A stretch of 64,000 nucleotides of DNA from Flavobacterium sp. (GCF_039595935.1 NZ_JBCNKR010000005.1:186001-250000); one strand, 5' to 3'; positions 9,859-18,286 are shown, counted from the stretch's first letter. Made by a program: numbers and translations. Notes: a model not told the origin generated them from the letters alone.

Positions 9859-11601
9859 ATGAACAAAACAGTAAATATTAACTTAGGCGGTATGTTTTTT
9901 CACATCGATGAAGATGCATATTTAAAATTGTCACGCTATTTTGACGCTATAAAACGATCACTTAACAACTCATCTGGACAAGATGAAATTATTAAAGATA
10001 TCGAAATGCGTGTTTCTGAATTATTAACAGAAAAACAAAAAAGCGAGAAACATGTTGTAGGACTGAAAGACGTTGACGAAGTGATTGCAGTTATGGGTCA
10101 GCCTGAAGATTACAGAATCGAAGACGAGGAAAACACTAATAAGTCTTTTAATAATTATAGCGGAAGAAGCCACAAAAAATTATACCGTGATAAAGAAAAC
10201 GGAATGATTGGCGGTGTTGCAACTGGTTTGGCTCATTATTTTGGAATCGAAGCTGTATGGGTTAAAATCGTATTCTTGATATTCGTTTTCGCAGGTTTCG
10301 GAACCGGAATTTTAGCTTATTTCGTTCTTTGGATTGTAACTCCTGAGGCTGTTACAACTTCTGAAAAACTTGAAATGACAGGAGAACCGGTTACAATTTC
10401 GAACATCGAAAAAAAAGTTCGTGAAGAAATAGATTCATTGTCTGAAAAATTTAAAAATGCAGATTATGACAAAATGGGAAACCAGGTAAAGTCGGGAGCT
10501 GAGAGAATAAGTAGTTCATTTGGAGACTTTATTATGACGGTTTTTAAAATCTTCGCTAAATTTTTAGGAGTGGTTTTAATTATAGCAGGAATCTCAACTT
10601 TGATTATGCTGTTAATTGGGGTTTTTACTTTAGGAACTAATGTTTTTGTTGAGTTTCCTTGGCAGCATTTAATCGAAGCAGGAAACTTTACTGAATACCC
10701 AATCTGGTCATTTGGTTTACTAATGCTTTTTGCAGTTGGAATTCCGTTCTTTTTCTTAACGCTTTTAGGGTTTAAATTGTTATCTCCAAATTTAAAATCA
10801 ATTGGTAACATTACTAAATATACTTTGTTAGCTATATGGATTATCGCAATTGCAATCGCAATTAGTTTTGGAATTAAACAAGCAACAGAAGTTTCAAGAG
10901 AAAATAAAGTAGTTGAAAAGAAAACAATTGCCATTACACCAAAAGACACTTTGTACATAAAATTCAGATACAGTGATTATTATGCTAAAGACATCTATCG
11001 TCATGGAATGCAATTTGCGCAGGATTCAGCTGGAAATGATGTAATTTACTCAACTGATGTTCGTTTACATGTTTTACACACAGATCAAGCTTCTCCTTAT
11101 ATACAGGTAGAAAAAATGGCCAGAGGAAATTCATTCACAAGTGCTAAAAAAAGAGCAGAAAAAATAAATTTTAAATACCAGATTAACGGAAATCATTTAA
11201 TTTTGGATAATTATTTTCTGACAGATGTTAAAAACAAACTTAGAGGCCAGGAAGTAGATGTGTTCTTATATTTACCAGAAGGACAATTATTTAAACCAGA
11301 TGCGTCTATTCAGGAATATGATGACTCTGATGATAATTACTTCAACTTACATTTCAGCGGTAACTACGCTTATAAAGTAGAAGGTTCTAAAATTAAATGT
11401 TTGAACTGCCCTGCAGATGAAATGCACAACGAAGATCATGATGGAGATTATGATGAGGATTATAATGAAGAAAGCCATATTGAAAAAGATACTGTAAACG
11501 AAGTTTCGATTAAAGTAAACGGAAAAGAAATTCTAAACGGTAAAAAAACTAACGGAAAACTAACCACTGATAAAAACGGAGTTATAATTAAAATTAACTA
11601 A
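9859..11601 (+). CDS. PspC domain membrane protein
   Basis: This 580-residue protein begins with a short conserved head (NINLGGMFFHIDEDAY). A PspC domain follows at about residues 107-165 (GMIGGVATGLAHYFGIE), then further transmembrane segments near 228-258, 280-310 and 325-345. The C-terminal 230 residues resemble the DUF2807 beta-rich region and include an acidic stretch near 520-545. PspC domains sense or transmit envelope stress in the Psp response. The gene sits between padR and a head-GIN lipoprotein with gaps of 3 bp on both sides, so it is translated as part of one operon. Confidence 0.92.
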   Translation: MNKTVNINLGGMFFHIDEDAYLKLSRYFDAIKRSLNNSSGQDEIIKDIEMRVSELLTEKQKSEKHVVGLKDVDEVIAVMGQPEDYRIEDEENTNKSFNNYSGRSHKKLYRDKENGMIGGVATGLAHYFGIEAVWVKIVFLIFVFAGFGTGILAYFVLWIVTPEAVTTSEKLEMTGEPVTISNIEKKVREEIDSLSEKFKNADYDKMGNQVKSGAERISSSFGDFIMTVFKIFAKFLGVVLIIAGISTLIMLLIGVFTLGTNVFVEFPWQHLIEAGNFTEYPIWSFGLLMLFAVGIPFFFLTLLGFKLLSPNLKSIGNITKYTLLAIWIIAIAIAISFGIKQATEVSRENKVVEKKTIAITPKDTLYIKFRYSDYYAKDIYRHGMQFAQDSAGNDVIYSTDVRLHVLHTDQASPYIQVEKMARGNSFTSAKKRAEKINFKYQINGNHLILDNYFLTDVKNKLRGQEVDVFLYLPEGQLFKPDASIQEYDDSDDNYFNLHFSGNYAYKVEGSKIKCLNCPADEMHNEDHDGDYDEDYNEESHIEKDTVNEVSIKVNGKEILNGKKTNGKLTTDKNGVIIKIN

Positions 11602-11604
11602 GCC

Positions 11605-12339
11605 ATGATCAAAATAATCATTCATATTACGAAATTTATTATTGCCACTATTACTGCATTACTATTTGCTTCATGCAACTTTAACATGAACACTATTGAA
11701 GGAAGCGGCAATGTAACAACCGAGAAAAGAATTGTTCAGGGAGATTTTAAAAACATCGAAGTAAGCAATGCTATAGATTTAGTTGTAGAACAATCAGACT
11801 CAGTAGATATTACAGTTGAAGCTGATGATAATCTGCAAAAAGAAATTATTACAAAAGTTGAAAACGGAACTTTGATTATTGAATGCAAATTCTCTTCATT
11901 CCGCAATATCACTCAGAAAAAGGTAACGGTAAAAATGCCTAAAATTGGCAAAATCGAAGCTTCGAGTGCAGCAAGTGTTTTAAGTAAAAATACAATTCAG
12001 GGTGAAAGTATTGAGCTTGAAACTTCAAGTGCCGCATCGATGAATGTAGATGTAGAGTCTGATAATATTTCTTGTAATTCAAGCAGCGGAAGCTCAATTG
12101 GCATTAAAGGAAAAGCTTTAAAAGTACAGACTTCAGCTTCAAGCGGATCTTCTATCGACGCAGGTAAATTACAGGCTAACGATATTGATGCCGAAGCTTC
12201 AAGCGGATCTGTAATAAGTGTTCATCCAATTTTGAGTTTAAAAGCTCAGGCTAGCAGCGGCGGAAACATTAACTATAATAATGTTCCTAAAACTATCGAA
12301 AAGAGTGCAAGCTCAGGAGGAAGTGTAAGTCAGAGCTAA
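11605..12339 (+). CDS. Head-GIN domain (DUF2807) lipoprotein
   Basis: The 244-residue protein has a lipoprotein signal ending FASC (Cys24), so it is likely anchored in the outer or inner membrane. The mature part holds the head-GIN/DUF2807 fold, with IEGSGNVTTEKR near the start and many SSGSS/SSAAS turns that fit a right-handed beta-helix. It is the third gene of the padR-pspC operon. Biochemical function of the family is unknown; binding at the cell surface is the usual guess. Confidence 0.9.
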   Translation: MIKIIIHITKFIIATITALLFASCNFNMNTIEGSGNVTTEKRIVQGDFKNIEVSNAIDLVVEQSDSVDITVEADDNLQKEIITKVENGTLIIECKFSSFRNITQKKVTVKMPKIGKIEASSAASVLSKNTIQGESIELETSSAASMNVDVESDNISCNSSSGSSIGIKGKALKVQTSASSGSSIDAGKLQANDIDAEASSGSVISVHPILSLKAQASSGGNINYNNVPKTIEKSASSGGSVSQS

Positions 12340-12364
12340 TATTTTTTAGTGTTAAATATAAAAG

Positions 12365-12398
12365 AAATCATTCATCTAAAGTGGATGATTTTTTTATA
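12365..12398 (+). terminator. Weak terminator-like hairpin after the head-GIN lipoprotein
   Basis: AATCAT and ATGATT arms around a short loop, followed by a run of seven T, lie between the two DUF2807 genes. It may lower expression of the second gene. Confidence 0.45.
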
Positions 12399-12423
12399 TT
12401 TGTCAAAATCAAATCTAGAATTA

Positions 12424-13257
12424 ATGAAAAAAAATACTGCCCTATTCCTGCTGCTTTTGGTTACTACATTAACCTTTGCTCAAAAAAGAGAAAAAGTAAA
12501 AGGGTCAAAAGTTGTAACTACATCAGTTAAAGAAGTTGGAAGTTTCGATGCACTTGAAGTGGATGACAATTTGGAAGTTTACCTTGAAAAAGGCGAAAAA
12601 AACGAAATTAAAATTGAAGCTGATGATAATCTTCATGAGATTATCGCAATGGATTTAAGAGAAAAAACACTTCGTTTATACACTGCAAAAGAAAGTACAA
12701 TTTTCAAAAAACTTGCTGTAAAAGTTACCTACACAGGTACTTTAAATAAAGTTATTTCTAAAAATGATTCAAAAGTTTATGCTATTCAGGAAGTACAGCT
12801 GGATGATATTACTTTCAACAGCCTTGATTACTCAAGACTGTATTTGAATGTAAACTCAAAAAAGTTCAGTTTAATTGCTGATGATAAATCAAAAACAGAA
12901 TTAAACTTAAAAGCTGACGACGGAAATTTACAATTGAGCAAAAATGCATCAATTAAAACTTTGGTTTCTGCCATTAAATTCAAATGTGATTTGTACCAAA
13001 AAGCAAGCGCTGCGATTGAAGGAATTGCAGAAAAAGCTACCATTCGTTTAGATAATAATTCGGTTTTTACCGGAACAAAATTTACTCTTAAAGACGCTAA
13101 CGTAACAGCAGAAAGTAATTCTGTTGGAAGTATTTTAGCCGAAACCACTGTTTCTATTGCAGTTAGCGATAAAGCCGAATTATCTTTATTTGGAAACCCA
13201 AAAATCGAATTAACACGCTTTTCTGAAGAAGCTAAATTGATTAAGAAGATAAAATAG
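12424..13257 (+). CDS. Second DUF2807 (head-GIN-like) secreted protein
   Basis: This 277-residue protein has a signal peptide (MKKNTALFLLLLVTTLTFAQ) and DUF2807-type repeats such as FDALEVDDNLEVYLEKG and IKIEADDNLHEI. I start it at the ATG at 12424, because a GTG further up (12349) would add a hairpin-encoded, unlikely N-terminus before the signal peptide. It is a diverged paralogue of the lipoprotein just upstream. Its mature part is full-length and lacks a lipobox, so it is periplasmic or outer-surface. Confidence 0.87.
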   Translation: MKKNTALFLLLLVTTLTFAQKREKVKGSKVVTTSVKEVGSFDALEVDDNLEVYLEKGEKNEIKIEADDNLHEIIAMDLREKTLRLYTAKESTIFKKLAVKVTYTGTLNKVISKNDSKVYAIQEVQLDDITFNSLDYSRLYLNVNSKKFSLIADDKSKTELNLKADDGNLQLSKNASIKTLVSAIKFKCDLYQKASAAIEGIAEKATIRLDNNSVFTGTKFTLKDANVTAESNSVGSILAETTVSIAVSDKAELSLFGNPKIELTRFSEEAKLIKKIK

Positions 13258-13420
13258 GTTTCAGGTTTTCTTTGTTTCAGGTTTCAAGTTGAAATTAGAA
13301 ACGTTAATCATAAAAAAATAAAATCCCGTTCCAAAAAATTTAGAACGGGATTTTTTATTACTGTTTTACAGATATAGGCAAACTTGAAACAAAGAAAAAC
13401 CTGAAACCTGAAACTAAAAA
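13258..13420. repeat. Inverted repeat flanking a bidirectional terminator
   Basis: The gap between the convergent DUF2807 and trxB genes carries arms of the type GTTTCAGGTTTTCTTTG (13259-13295) and CAAAGAAAAACCTGAAAC (13388-13418), with a strong terminator (13321-13356) inside. The outer arms are not needed for termination and look like a repeat element invaded by, or duplicated around, the terminator. Confidence 0.55.
13321..13356. terminator. Bidirectional rho-independent terminator between DUF2807 gene and trxB
   Basis: AAATCCCGTTC pairs with GAACGGGATTT, flanked by A- and T-runs, so it can act on both strands. Confidence 0.88.
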
Positions 13421-13422
13421 AC

Positions 13423-14370
13423 TTATTCTTTAGAAGCTAAATAACGTTCAGCATCAAGAGCAGCCATACAGCCTGTACCAGCAGCAGTAATTGCCTGACG
13501 GTAAACATGATCTGCAGCATCTCCAGCTACGAAAACACCATCAACATTTGTTTTAGATGTTCCCGGAGTATTAATGATATATCCAGTTTCGTCAAGAGTA
13601 ATATAATCTTTGAAGATATCAGTATTTGGTTTGTGCCCAATTGCCACGAAAAATCCTGTTGCAGGAATTTCGATTGTTTCTCCTGTAGTTTTGTTCAATG
13701 CTTTAATAGCATGTACTACATTATTATCACCCAGAACTTCTAAAGTATCGTGATTCATTAAAATCTCGATATTTTCTGTTTTACGAACACGCTCTTCCAT
13801 AATTTTAGAAGCTCTGAATTTATCGCTTCTTACCAGCATGGTAACTTTTTTACAAAGTTTAGATAGGTAATGTGCTTCTTCACAAGCAGAATCTCCAGCT
13901 CCTACAATTACTACTTCCTGATTTCTGTAGAAGAAACCGTCGCAAACTGCACAGGCAGAAACTCCTCCACCCATATTTAAATAGTGTTGTTCTGATGGTA
14001 ATCCTAAATATTTAGCCGATGCTCCTGTAGAAATAATTACTGTTTCGCAGTGCAGTTCGATTGAATCATTAATCCAAACTTTATGAATATCTCCTGAGAA
14101 ATCAACTTTTGTAGCCCATCCGTCACGGATATCAGCACCAAAACGTTTTGCTTGTTCCTGCAGCTGAACCATCATTTCTGGTCCTGTAACACCATCAACA
14201 TAACCCGGAAAATTTTCTACTTCATTAGTTGTGGTTAACTGACCTCCTGGCTGCATACCTTGATATAAAACCGGATTCATGTTTGCTCTGGCTGCATAAA
14301 TTGCTGCAGTATAACCTGCAGGGCCAGAACCTATAATAAGGCATTTAATTTTTTCGATTGTATCTGACAT
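13423..14370 (-). CDS. trxB: Thioredoxin-disulfide reductase
   Basis: A 315-residue flavoprotein with an N-terminal FAD motif (IIGSGPAGYTAA), the redox-active CAVC near residues 136-139, the NADPH motif VVIVGAGDSACEEA and the C-terminal VFVAGDAADHVYRQA. It transfers electrons from NADPH to thioredoxin in the cytoplasm. The start is set at the ATG at 14370 (MSDTIEKIKC); an upstream ATG would add nine unlikely residues lying in the promoter region. A -7 box TACATTTG is seen on the reverse strand at 14395-14402. Confidence 0.97.
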   Translation of the reverse strand: MSDTIEKIKCLIIGSGPAGYTAAIYAARANMNPVLYQGMQPGGQLTTTNEVENFPGYVDGVTGPEMMVQLQEQAKRFGADIRDGWATKVDFSGDIHKVWINDSIELHCETVIISTGASAKYLGLPSEQHYLNMGGGVSACAVCDGFFYRNQEVVIVGAGDSACEEAHYLSKLCKKVTMLVRSDKFRASKIMEERVRKTENIEILMNHDTLEVLGDNNVVHAIKALNKTTGETIEIPATGFFVAIGHKPNTDIFKDYITLDETGYIINTPGTSKTNVDGVFVAGDAADHVYRQAITAAGTGCMAALDAERYLASKE

Positions 14371-14394
14371 AATGTGTATTGTTTTTTTGTGATG

Positions 14395-14402
14395 CAAATG
14401 TA
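14395..14402 (-). promoter_or_regulatory. -7 box (TACATTTG) for trxB
   Basis: The reverse strand reads TACATTTG, matching TAnnTTTG, about 25 nt before the trxB ATG. Confidence 0.55.
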
Positions 14403-14484
14403 AACTTTATTATAAAAAATAACGCCTAAAATAAATCTGAAATAGCTATCTCAAAATAAGTTTTATTTATTTTCAATTTTTCCT

Positions 14485-14513
14485 TTTGTAAACAAAATTT
14501 ATTACTATATTTG
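14485..14513 (+). promoter_or_regulatory. Promoter of tRNA-Pro
   Basis: A -33 TTTG (14485-14488) and a -7 TATATTTG (14506-14513) are separated by 17 bp, a full match to the Bacteroidota sigma consensus, 33 bp before the tRNA. Confidence 0.75.
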
Positions 14514-14546
14514 CATCCGCTTTCGGGCAGTATACTAATACATCTT

Positions 14547-14621
14547 CGGGGTGTAGCGTAGCCCGGTTATCGCGCCTGCTTTGGGAGCAGGAGGCCGCAG
14601 GTTCGAATCCTGCCACCCCGA
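14547..14621 (+). tRNA. tRNA-Pro (anticodon TGG)
   Basis: A complete cloverleaf can be drawn: 7-bp acceptor stem (14547-14553 with 14614-14620), anticodon stem CCTGC/GCAGG around the loop TTTGGGA (anticodon TGG) and a T-arm with GGTTCGAATCC. CCA is not encoded. The 3' end serves as the insertion site of the island: 14593-14622 is repeated at 14963-14992, and the last 20 bp recur at 40559-40578. The tRNA is left intact by the insertion. Confidence 0.96.
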
Positions 14622-14627
14622 CAAAAG
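14608..14627. repeat. att core at the tRNA-Pro 3' end (left border)
   Basis: The 20-bp sequence TCCTGCCACCCCGACAAAAG occurs here and, identically, at 40559-40578, bounding the roughly 26-kb island. It covers the T-arm/acceptor end of the tRNA, the classic target of tyrosine integrases. Confidence 0.88.
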
Positions 14628-14656
14628 CCGAACAGAAATGTTCGGCTTTTTTATTG
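14623..14656 (+). terminator. Terminator of tRNA-Pro
   Basis: AAAAGCCGAACA pairs with TGTTCGGCTTTT, followed by T-run, immediately after the tRNA. Confidence 0.85.
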
Positions 14657-14673
14657 TCTTTAATTTATTATTT

Positions 14674-14925
14674 ATGTTTTTCGTTTACATTCTTTATAGC
14701 ATTACAAAAAAAAAGTTTTATATAGGTCAAACAAATGATATCAACGACAGACTTAAAAGACATAATAGCGGGCAGTCATTATCTACAAAGAATGGCATTC
14801 CATGGAAAATTATATATACGATTCAACTAAATTCAAGATCTGAAGCAGTAACTTTAGAAAACAAAATAAAAAAACGAGGTGCAAAAAGATATCTTCAAGA
14901 TATAAGTTTTGATTGTCAATTGTAG
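14674..14925 (+). CDS. GIY-YIG nuclease family protein (small)
   Basis: The 83-residue protein starts MFFVYILYSITKKKFYIGQT, which contains the GIY-YIG core (VYIL...FYIG), followed by DINDRLKRHNSG and LENKIKKRG. It is typical of the short UPF0213/GIY-YIG single-domain nucleases. I use the ATG at 14674; an in-frame upstream ATG lies inside the tRNA. The gene is trapped between the real tRNA-Pro and its degenerate copy, and its stop codon overlaps the copy, so it was probably brought by an earlier insertion at the same site. Confidence 0.85.
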   Translation: MFFVYILYSITKKKFYIGQTNDINDRLKRHNSGQSLSTKNGIPWKIIYTIQLNSRSEAVTLENKIKKRGAKRYLQDISFDCQL

Positions 14926-14992
14926 CGAAGAACGGTTATAGCGTCCCGCCTTAAAGCGGGAAGGCCGCAGGTTCGAATCCTGCCACCCCGAC
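14921..14992 (+). pseudogene. Degenerate tRNA-Pro-like remnant (att copy)
   Basis: This stretch aligns end to end with the tRNA-Pro gene 370 bp upstream. The D-arm portion is diverged (TGTAGCGAAGAACGG for TGTAGCGTAGCCCGG), the anticodon hairpin has only a 6-nt loop (CTTAAA), and the 5' acceptor strand does not pair. The last 30 bp (14963-14992) are identical to the tRNA. It cannot form a normal tRNA and is best read as a residual attachment site. Confidence 0.75.
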
Positions 14993-15014
14993 CAGAAGAC
15001 CTTCAAAGGCATTC

Positions 15015-15049
15015 AAAACCCCTTAAATCGTATGATTTAAGGGGTTTTT
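15015..15049. terminator. Terminator after the tRNA-like remnant
   Basis: AAAACCCCTTAAATC pairs with GATTTAAGGGGTTTT with a 4-nt loop and flanking A/T runs. Confidence 0.8.
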
Positions 15050-15090
15050 CTTTTTATTCAACTCCAAAATATTCAAGTTATATCAAAGAA

Positions 15091-15111
15091 AATGGGACCT
15101 ATTCGGCTACC
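15091..15111. repeat. Subterminal 21-bp repeat, left copy
   Basis: The core GGGACCTATTCGGCTACC is identical at 40477-40497, near the other end of the island. An inverted partner AGGTCCC lies at 15132-15138. Its place next to the integrase gene suggests an integrase or excisionase arm site (inference). Confidence 0.7.
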
Positions 15112-15289
15112 ATTTTCTTTTTTTACCTTGCAGGTCCCAAAAATCATTTTAATGCTTTAAAAATCAGTCAATTGTGGTGAAATTTTAACATTTTATGCTT
15201 CTCGAATTAAGCAGTTTTTCAAAATAAAACCCAGCTTTCTTAAGACCCATTTAATGTGCAATTGATATGAAACATTAAATTTTTGAGAT

Positions 15290-16534
15290 ATGAAAACAGC
15301 AGGAATTACATTCGGAGTACTCTTTTACCTAAAGACCCAAAAAACCACGATCCAAGGTTCGGCTCCTATCTGTGCCCGAGTAACGGTAAATGGAAGACGG
15401 ACTGAGATTTCAGTCAAGCGTTCCGTTAAGGCAACCGAATGGGATGAAAGAAAAGGCATGGCTAAGGGAAACCGCAAAGAAATTACTGAACTCAACATTT
15501 TTCTTAACCAGTTCAAGGCAAAAATCATAAATACCTATCAGCAGATGCTACTGAATGATGATGCTATAGACGGCCCTGCGATACGCGACCGGGTAATGGG
15601 CACGGACAGCAAATCTCCAACTCTAATGGCACTGATGGAATATCATAATGAACAGCAGATGCATAAACTTGCTCCGGGAACCATGAAGAATTACCATACC
15701 ACCCAGCGGTATATAAAAACATTCTTGAGGGAAAAACTCTACAGAAACGATATTGCCCTTTCGCAGCTTAAGCACAAATTTATTCTGGATTTTGAACGTT
15801 ATCTATTTAATTATGTTCCAAAGGACCACCAGAAGCCACTTAATAACAACGGCATCATGAAGCATATCGAAAGGCTACGAAAAATGATAAATATGGCTGT
15901 CAAGCTGGATTGGCTTGCTAAAGATCCTTTTGCCAGCTTCAAAAAACATTTTGACAAAGTAGAACGGCATTCATTGAATGGTAAAGAACTTGCATCGCTG
16001 ATAGATAAAGAATTTACTATCGAAAGGCTGAGAAATGTTCGGGATATGTTTCTGTTCAGCTGTTATACAGGTCTTTCTTATATTGAACTCGCTGAACTAA
16101 CCCCAAGCAAGATTGTTACAGGTATAGACGGTGGTCTATGGATATCTACATGCAGAGCAAAAACAGACACAGGAGTAAATGTACCTTTACTTCCTCAGGC
16201 GACAGATTTAATGGAAAAATACCGTGATGATCCACGGGCACTGAATAACGGCACGGTATTTCCAGTAATTTCAAACCAGCGAATGAACGGATATCTTAAA
16301 GAGATCGCTGATATTAGTGGTATAACTAAAACACTAACCTTTCATATTGCTCGACATACTTTTGCAACGACCGTTACTCTTAGTAACGGCGTACCAATTG
16401 AGAGTGTATCTAAAATGCTGGGACATACAAGCATTCGCACCACTCAAATCTATGCTAAGGTGGTTGAACAAAAACTCAGCGAGGATATGTGCAAGCTTAA
16501 ACAGCGGATGTCTAATCTTTTATTAGATGATTGA
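15290..16534 (+). CDS. Tyrosine site-specific integrase, IntDOT-like
   Basis: A 414-residue Bacteroidetes-type integrase with an N-terminal arm-binding domain (about 1-90), a SAM-like core-binding domain (about 105-210) and a catalytic domain. Visible active-site residues are H352 and R355 (HIARH), H379 (LGHTS) and the nucleophile Y388 (QIYAKV). The first catalytic Arg is replaced by Ser263 (TGLSYIEL), a substitution known from IntDOT of Bacteroides conjugative transposons. It lies just inside the left att and is the likely enzyme for integration and excision at tRNA-Pro. A terminator follows at 16553-16588. Confidence 0.95.
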   Translation: MKTAGITFGVLFYLKTQKTTIQGSAPICARVTVNGRRTEISVKRSVKATEWDERKGMAKGNRKEITELNIFLNQFKAKIINTYQQMLLNDDAIDGPAIRDRVMGTDSKSPTLMALMEYHNEQQMHKLAPGTMKNYHTTQRYIKTFLREKLYRNDIALSQLKHKFILDFERYLFNYVPKDHQKPLNNNGIMKHIERLRKMINMAVKLDWLAKDPFASFKKHFDKVERHSLNGKELASLIDKEFTIERLRNVRDMFLFSCYTGLSYIELAELTPSKIVTGIDGGLWISTCRAKTDTGVNVPLLPQATDLMEKYRDDPRALNNGTVFPVISNQRMNGYLKEIADISGITKTLTFHIARHTFATTVTLSNGVPIESVSKMLGHTSIRTTQIYAKVVEQKLSEDMCKLKQRMSNLLLDD

Positions 16535-16552
16535 AAGCTTTCGAATTTTTAC

Positions 16553-16588
16553 AAAGGCAGTCTGAAATTAATGACTGCCTTTTTTTTA
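16553..16588 (+). terminator. Terminator of the integrase gene
   Basis: AAAGGCAGTC pairs with GACTGCCTTT followed by a T-run. Confidence 0.85.
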
Positions 16589-16792
16589 TTGGTTTAATCT
16601 AATTTGATTTGGAGAAGATTTTTTTAAGCTTTGATTATGTAAAATCTACTTTTGTATTAACAACTTCTTTAACAGAAAAAAAGAGCAAAAGCCTGCCAAA
16701 TAGAACACATTTGTTCTCCCTAATGCTACAATACTTTTATTTTGTATGCTCTGAAGCCAATAACCTTATTGTAATGACAGAGTAATGTAAAT

Positions 16793-17068
16793 ATGAGTAT
16801 TATGAATGTAGATCTTATTACAAGAGATGACCTTGAAAAGTTTAAAAAAGAATTACTGGAAGAGATCAAGCGATATCAACAATACCCTCGCAAAAAAGGC
16901 GAGGAAACCCGCGTATGGCTTAAAAGTTATGAGGTGCGTAAACTTCTAAATATTTCGGCTGGAACGCTTCAGAATCTTAGATTAAACGGCACTCTGCCCT
17001 ACAATAAAATTGGCGGGCTTATGTATTACCGCTATGACGATATCCAAAAACTGATGGATGGTAAGTAA
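16793..17068 (+). CDS. Helix-turn-helix protein, excisionase-like
   Basis: The 91-residue protein has an N-terminal helix rich in Lys/Glu and a MerR/excisionase-type winged HTH (SYEVRKLLNISAGTLQNLR, then GLMYYRYDDIQKLM). Small proteins of this kind accompany integrases in Bacteroidetes integrative elements and act as excisionases or regulators. A near-palindrome (AGAACACATTTGTTCT, 16702-16717) upstream could be its operator. Confidence 0.85.
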   Translation: MSIMNVDLITRDDLEKFKKELLEEIKRYQQYPRKKGEETRVWLKSYEVRKLLNISAGTLQNLRLNGTLPYNKIGGLMYYRYDDIQKLMDGK

Positions 17069-17177
17069 TATAAAGTAAATTGAGATTTTGATTTACATTA
17101 TTCCAATAATTTTACAAAATCTTTTCTTGTGATTCTTTAGAGCCACTTATAAATGCATTCAATACTCATAATTTAGT

Positions 17178-17396
17178 TTAAAAATTATAAACTATTACTG
17201 CTAACCGAAACAGACTTTCAATTACTTCCTGTCCCTCCGATTCTGATACTGTTTCAAAACCTCTACAGCTTCTTAATTCTTCAATAGTTAATTTTTCAGC
17301 TTTTTGTTTCTGATCGCAAAAATTGCTTTCTTTTTGTTCGAGTCTTATATCCCGACTTTCAGCCTGTGGCTTTTTCAGAGTTCTATCTGCCATCAT
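17178..17396 (-). CDS. Small uncharacterised mobile-element protein (72 aa)
   Basis: A 72-residue protein with a charged N-terminal half and a conserved-looking C-terminal half (LRSCRGFETVSESEGQEVIESLFRLAVIVYNF, which reads as an amphipathic helix-loop-helix). Similar small proteins occur near mobA in Flavobacteriia elements as far as I recall, but I do not know a function. The opposite-strand ORF over its start is judged a shadow. Moderately sure it is real. Confidence 0.5.
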   Translation of the reverse strand: MMADRTLKKPQAESRDIRLEQKESNFCDQKQKAEKLTIEELRSCRGFETVSESEGQEVIESLFRLAVIVYNF

Positions 17397-17766
17397 TCTC
17401 CTTTTAATAATTTATTTACTATCTTTCACCTCCTGCAGTAAACTGCAAAAGATCATTTTCAAGATCTTTACTATTTACACATCATTACTTATTTTAATTA
17501 ATAAAAAATGCATGCTTAAAGTCATTTCAATAATAGTGTCACTGGTACTCTTTATCTTTTAAAACCCTAATCTTCAAAATAAAAAAGTCAGGCTAACACT
17601 TTATGATTGTATAGATTAAAGCTGTGACAGTATATAGCCATTCATCTGATAAACAGCAATTAATAAAATCTTACCGATGTATCTTATCAATTCTTTATAT
17701 AGGGTACGCTAAAAATCATGTTTCATACATTGTATATGAATCAACACTAGCATAAATATGCTATTC
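17397..17766. other. 370-bp gap without a gene
   Basis: This stretch lies downstream (on the minus strand) of the mobA-like gene, exactly where a relaxase gene would be expected. No intact ORF or relaxase fragment is seen in any frame. The sequence is AT-rich and featureless. Confidence 0.55.
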
Positions 17767-18222
17767 TTAGAATTTCCCTGTCATATCAATACTTTTTTTT
17801 ATATGCTTTTCTTCAAATTCCTCTGTGAGCTGTATTATCTTTTTAGATAAAACAGCCAATTCTATTGTCTGCTTTTCGAGTTTGTACAGATATGCCGAAG
17901 CTTTCTTTTCGGAAAATTTGTGGTATAAAAGCTTTACGGCCTGATTGTAATTTATCCCGACAGCTCTAAACTGGCTGTAAAGAGAGGTCAGGCGCATATA
18001 GTAGTCCATTGCGGCTTTATCGATCCTGACTATTTTAACTCCCTTCTGAAATACGCAGGCGGTAATAAAATGCGCCATTACGTGCATTCCTGACGTTTCA
18101 AAAAGAGTTAGGAAACGGGCATTTTCTTCTGCAGTAAGGCTGATGGAATATCGGTGAACGGCAGGATCTGTTTTGGAAGGCCTGCCTCCTTTGTGCGGGT
18201 TATTTTTCTTTTCATTTTCCAT
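17767..18222 (-). CDS. MobA/MobC-like mobilisation accessory protein
   Basis: The 151-residue protein has a basic start (KGGRPSKTDPAVHRYSISLTAEENARF, ribbon-helix-helix-like) and the RAVGINYNQAVKLLYHKF segment that resembles the GxNxNQ motif of MobC-type relaxosome proteins. In Bacteroidetes elements such proteins bind oriT and help the relaxase encoded immediately downstream. Here no relaxase follows, so it is an orphan. Ten-bp iterons lie just upstream of its start (18287-18326). Confidence 0.8.
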   Translation of the reverse strand: MENEKKNNPHKGGRPSKTDPAVHRYSISLTAEENARFLTLFETSGMHVMAHFITACVFQKGVKIVRIDKAAMDYYMRLTSLYSQFRAVGINYNQAVKLLYHKFSEKKASAYLYKLEKQTIELAVLSKKIIQLTEEFEEKHIKKSIDMTGKF

Positions 18223-18286
18223 GGCTTCAGTTTAATGGTATTGCTTAAGCCCAATATATCTTATAACTGACAGTTAAAACCGGATT

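Noticed and set aside
10464..10958. 164-aa reverse ORF inside the PspC gene
   Set aside because: It lies entirely within the PspC-domain coding sequence and is Ile-rich antisense noise.
14921..14992. A second tRNA-Pro or tRNA-Leu gene
   Set aside because: The anticodon loop has only six bases and the 5' acceptor strand does not pair, so it is a remnant attachment site.
17323..17562. 79-aa ORF on the plus strand
   Set aside because: It overlaps the start of the better-supported 72-aa reverse gene and lacks family features.
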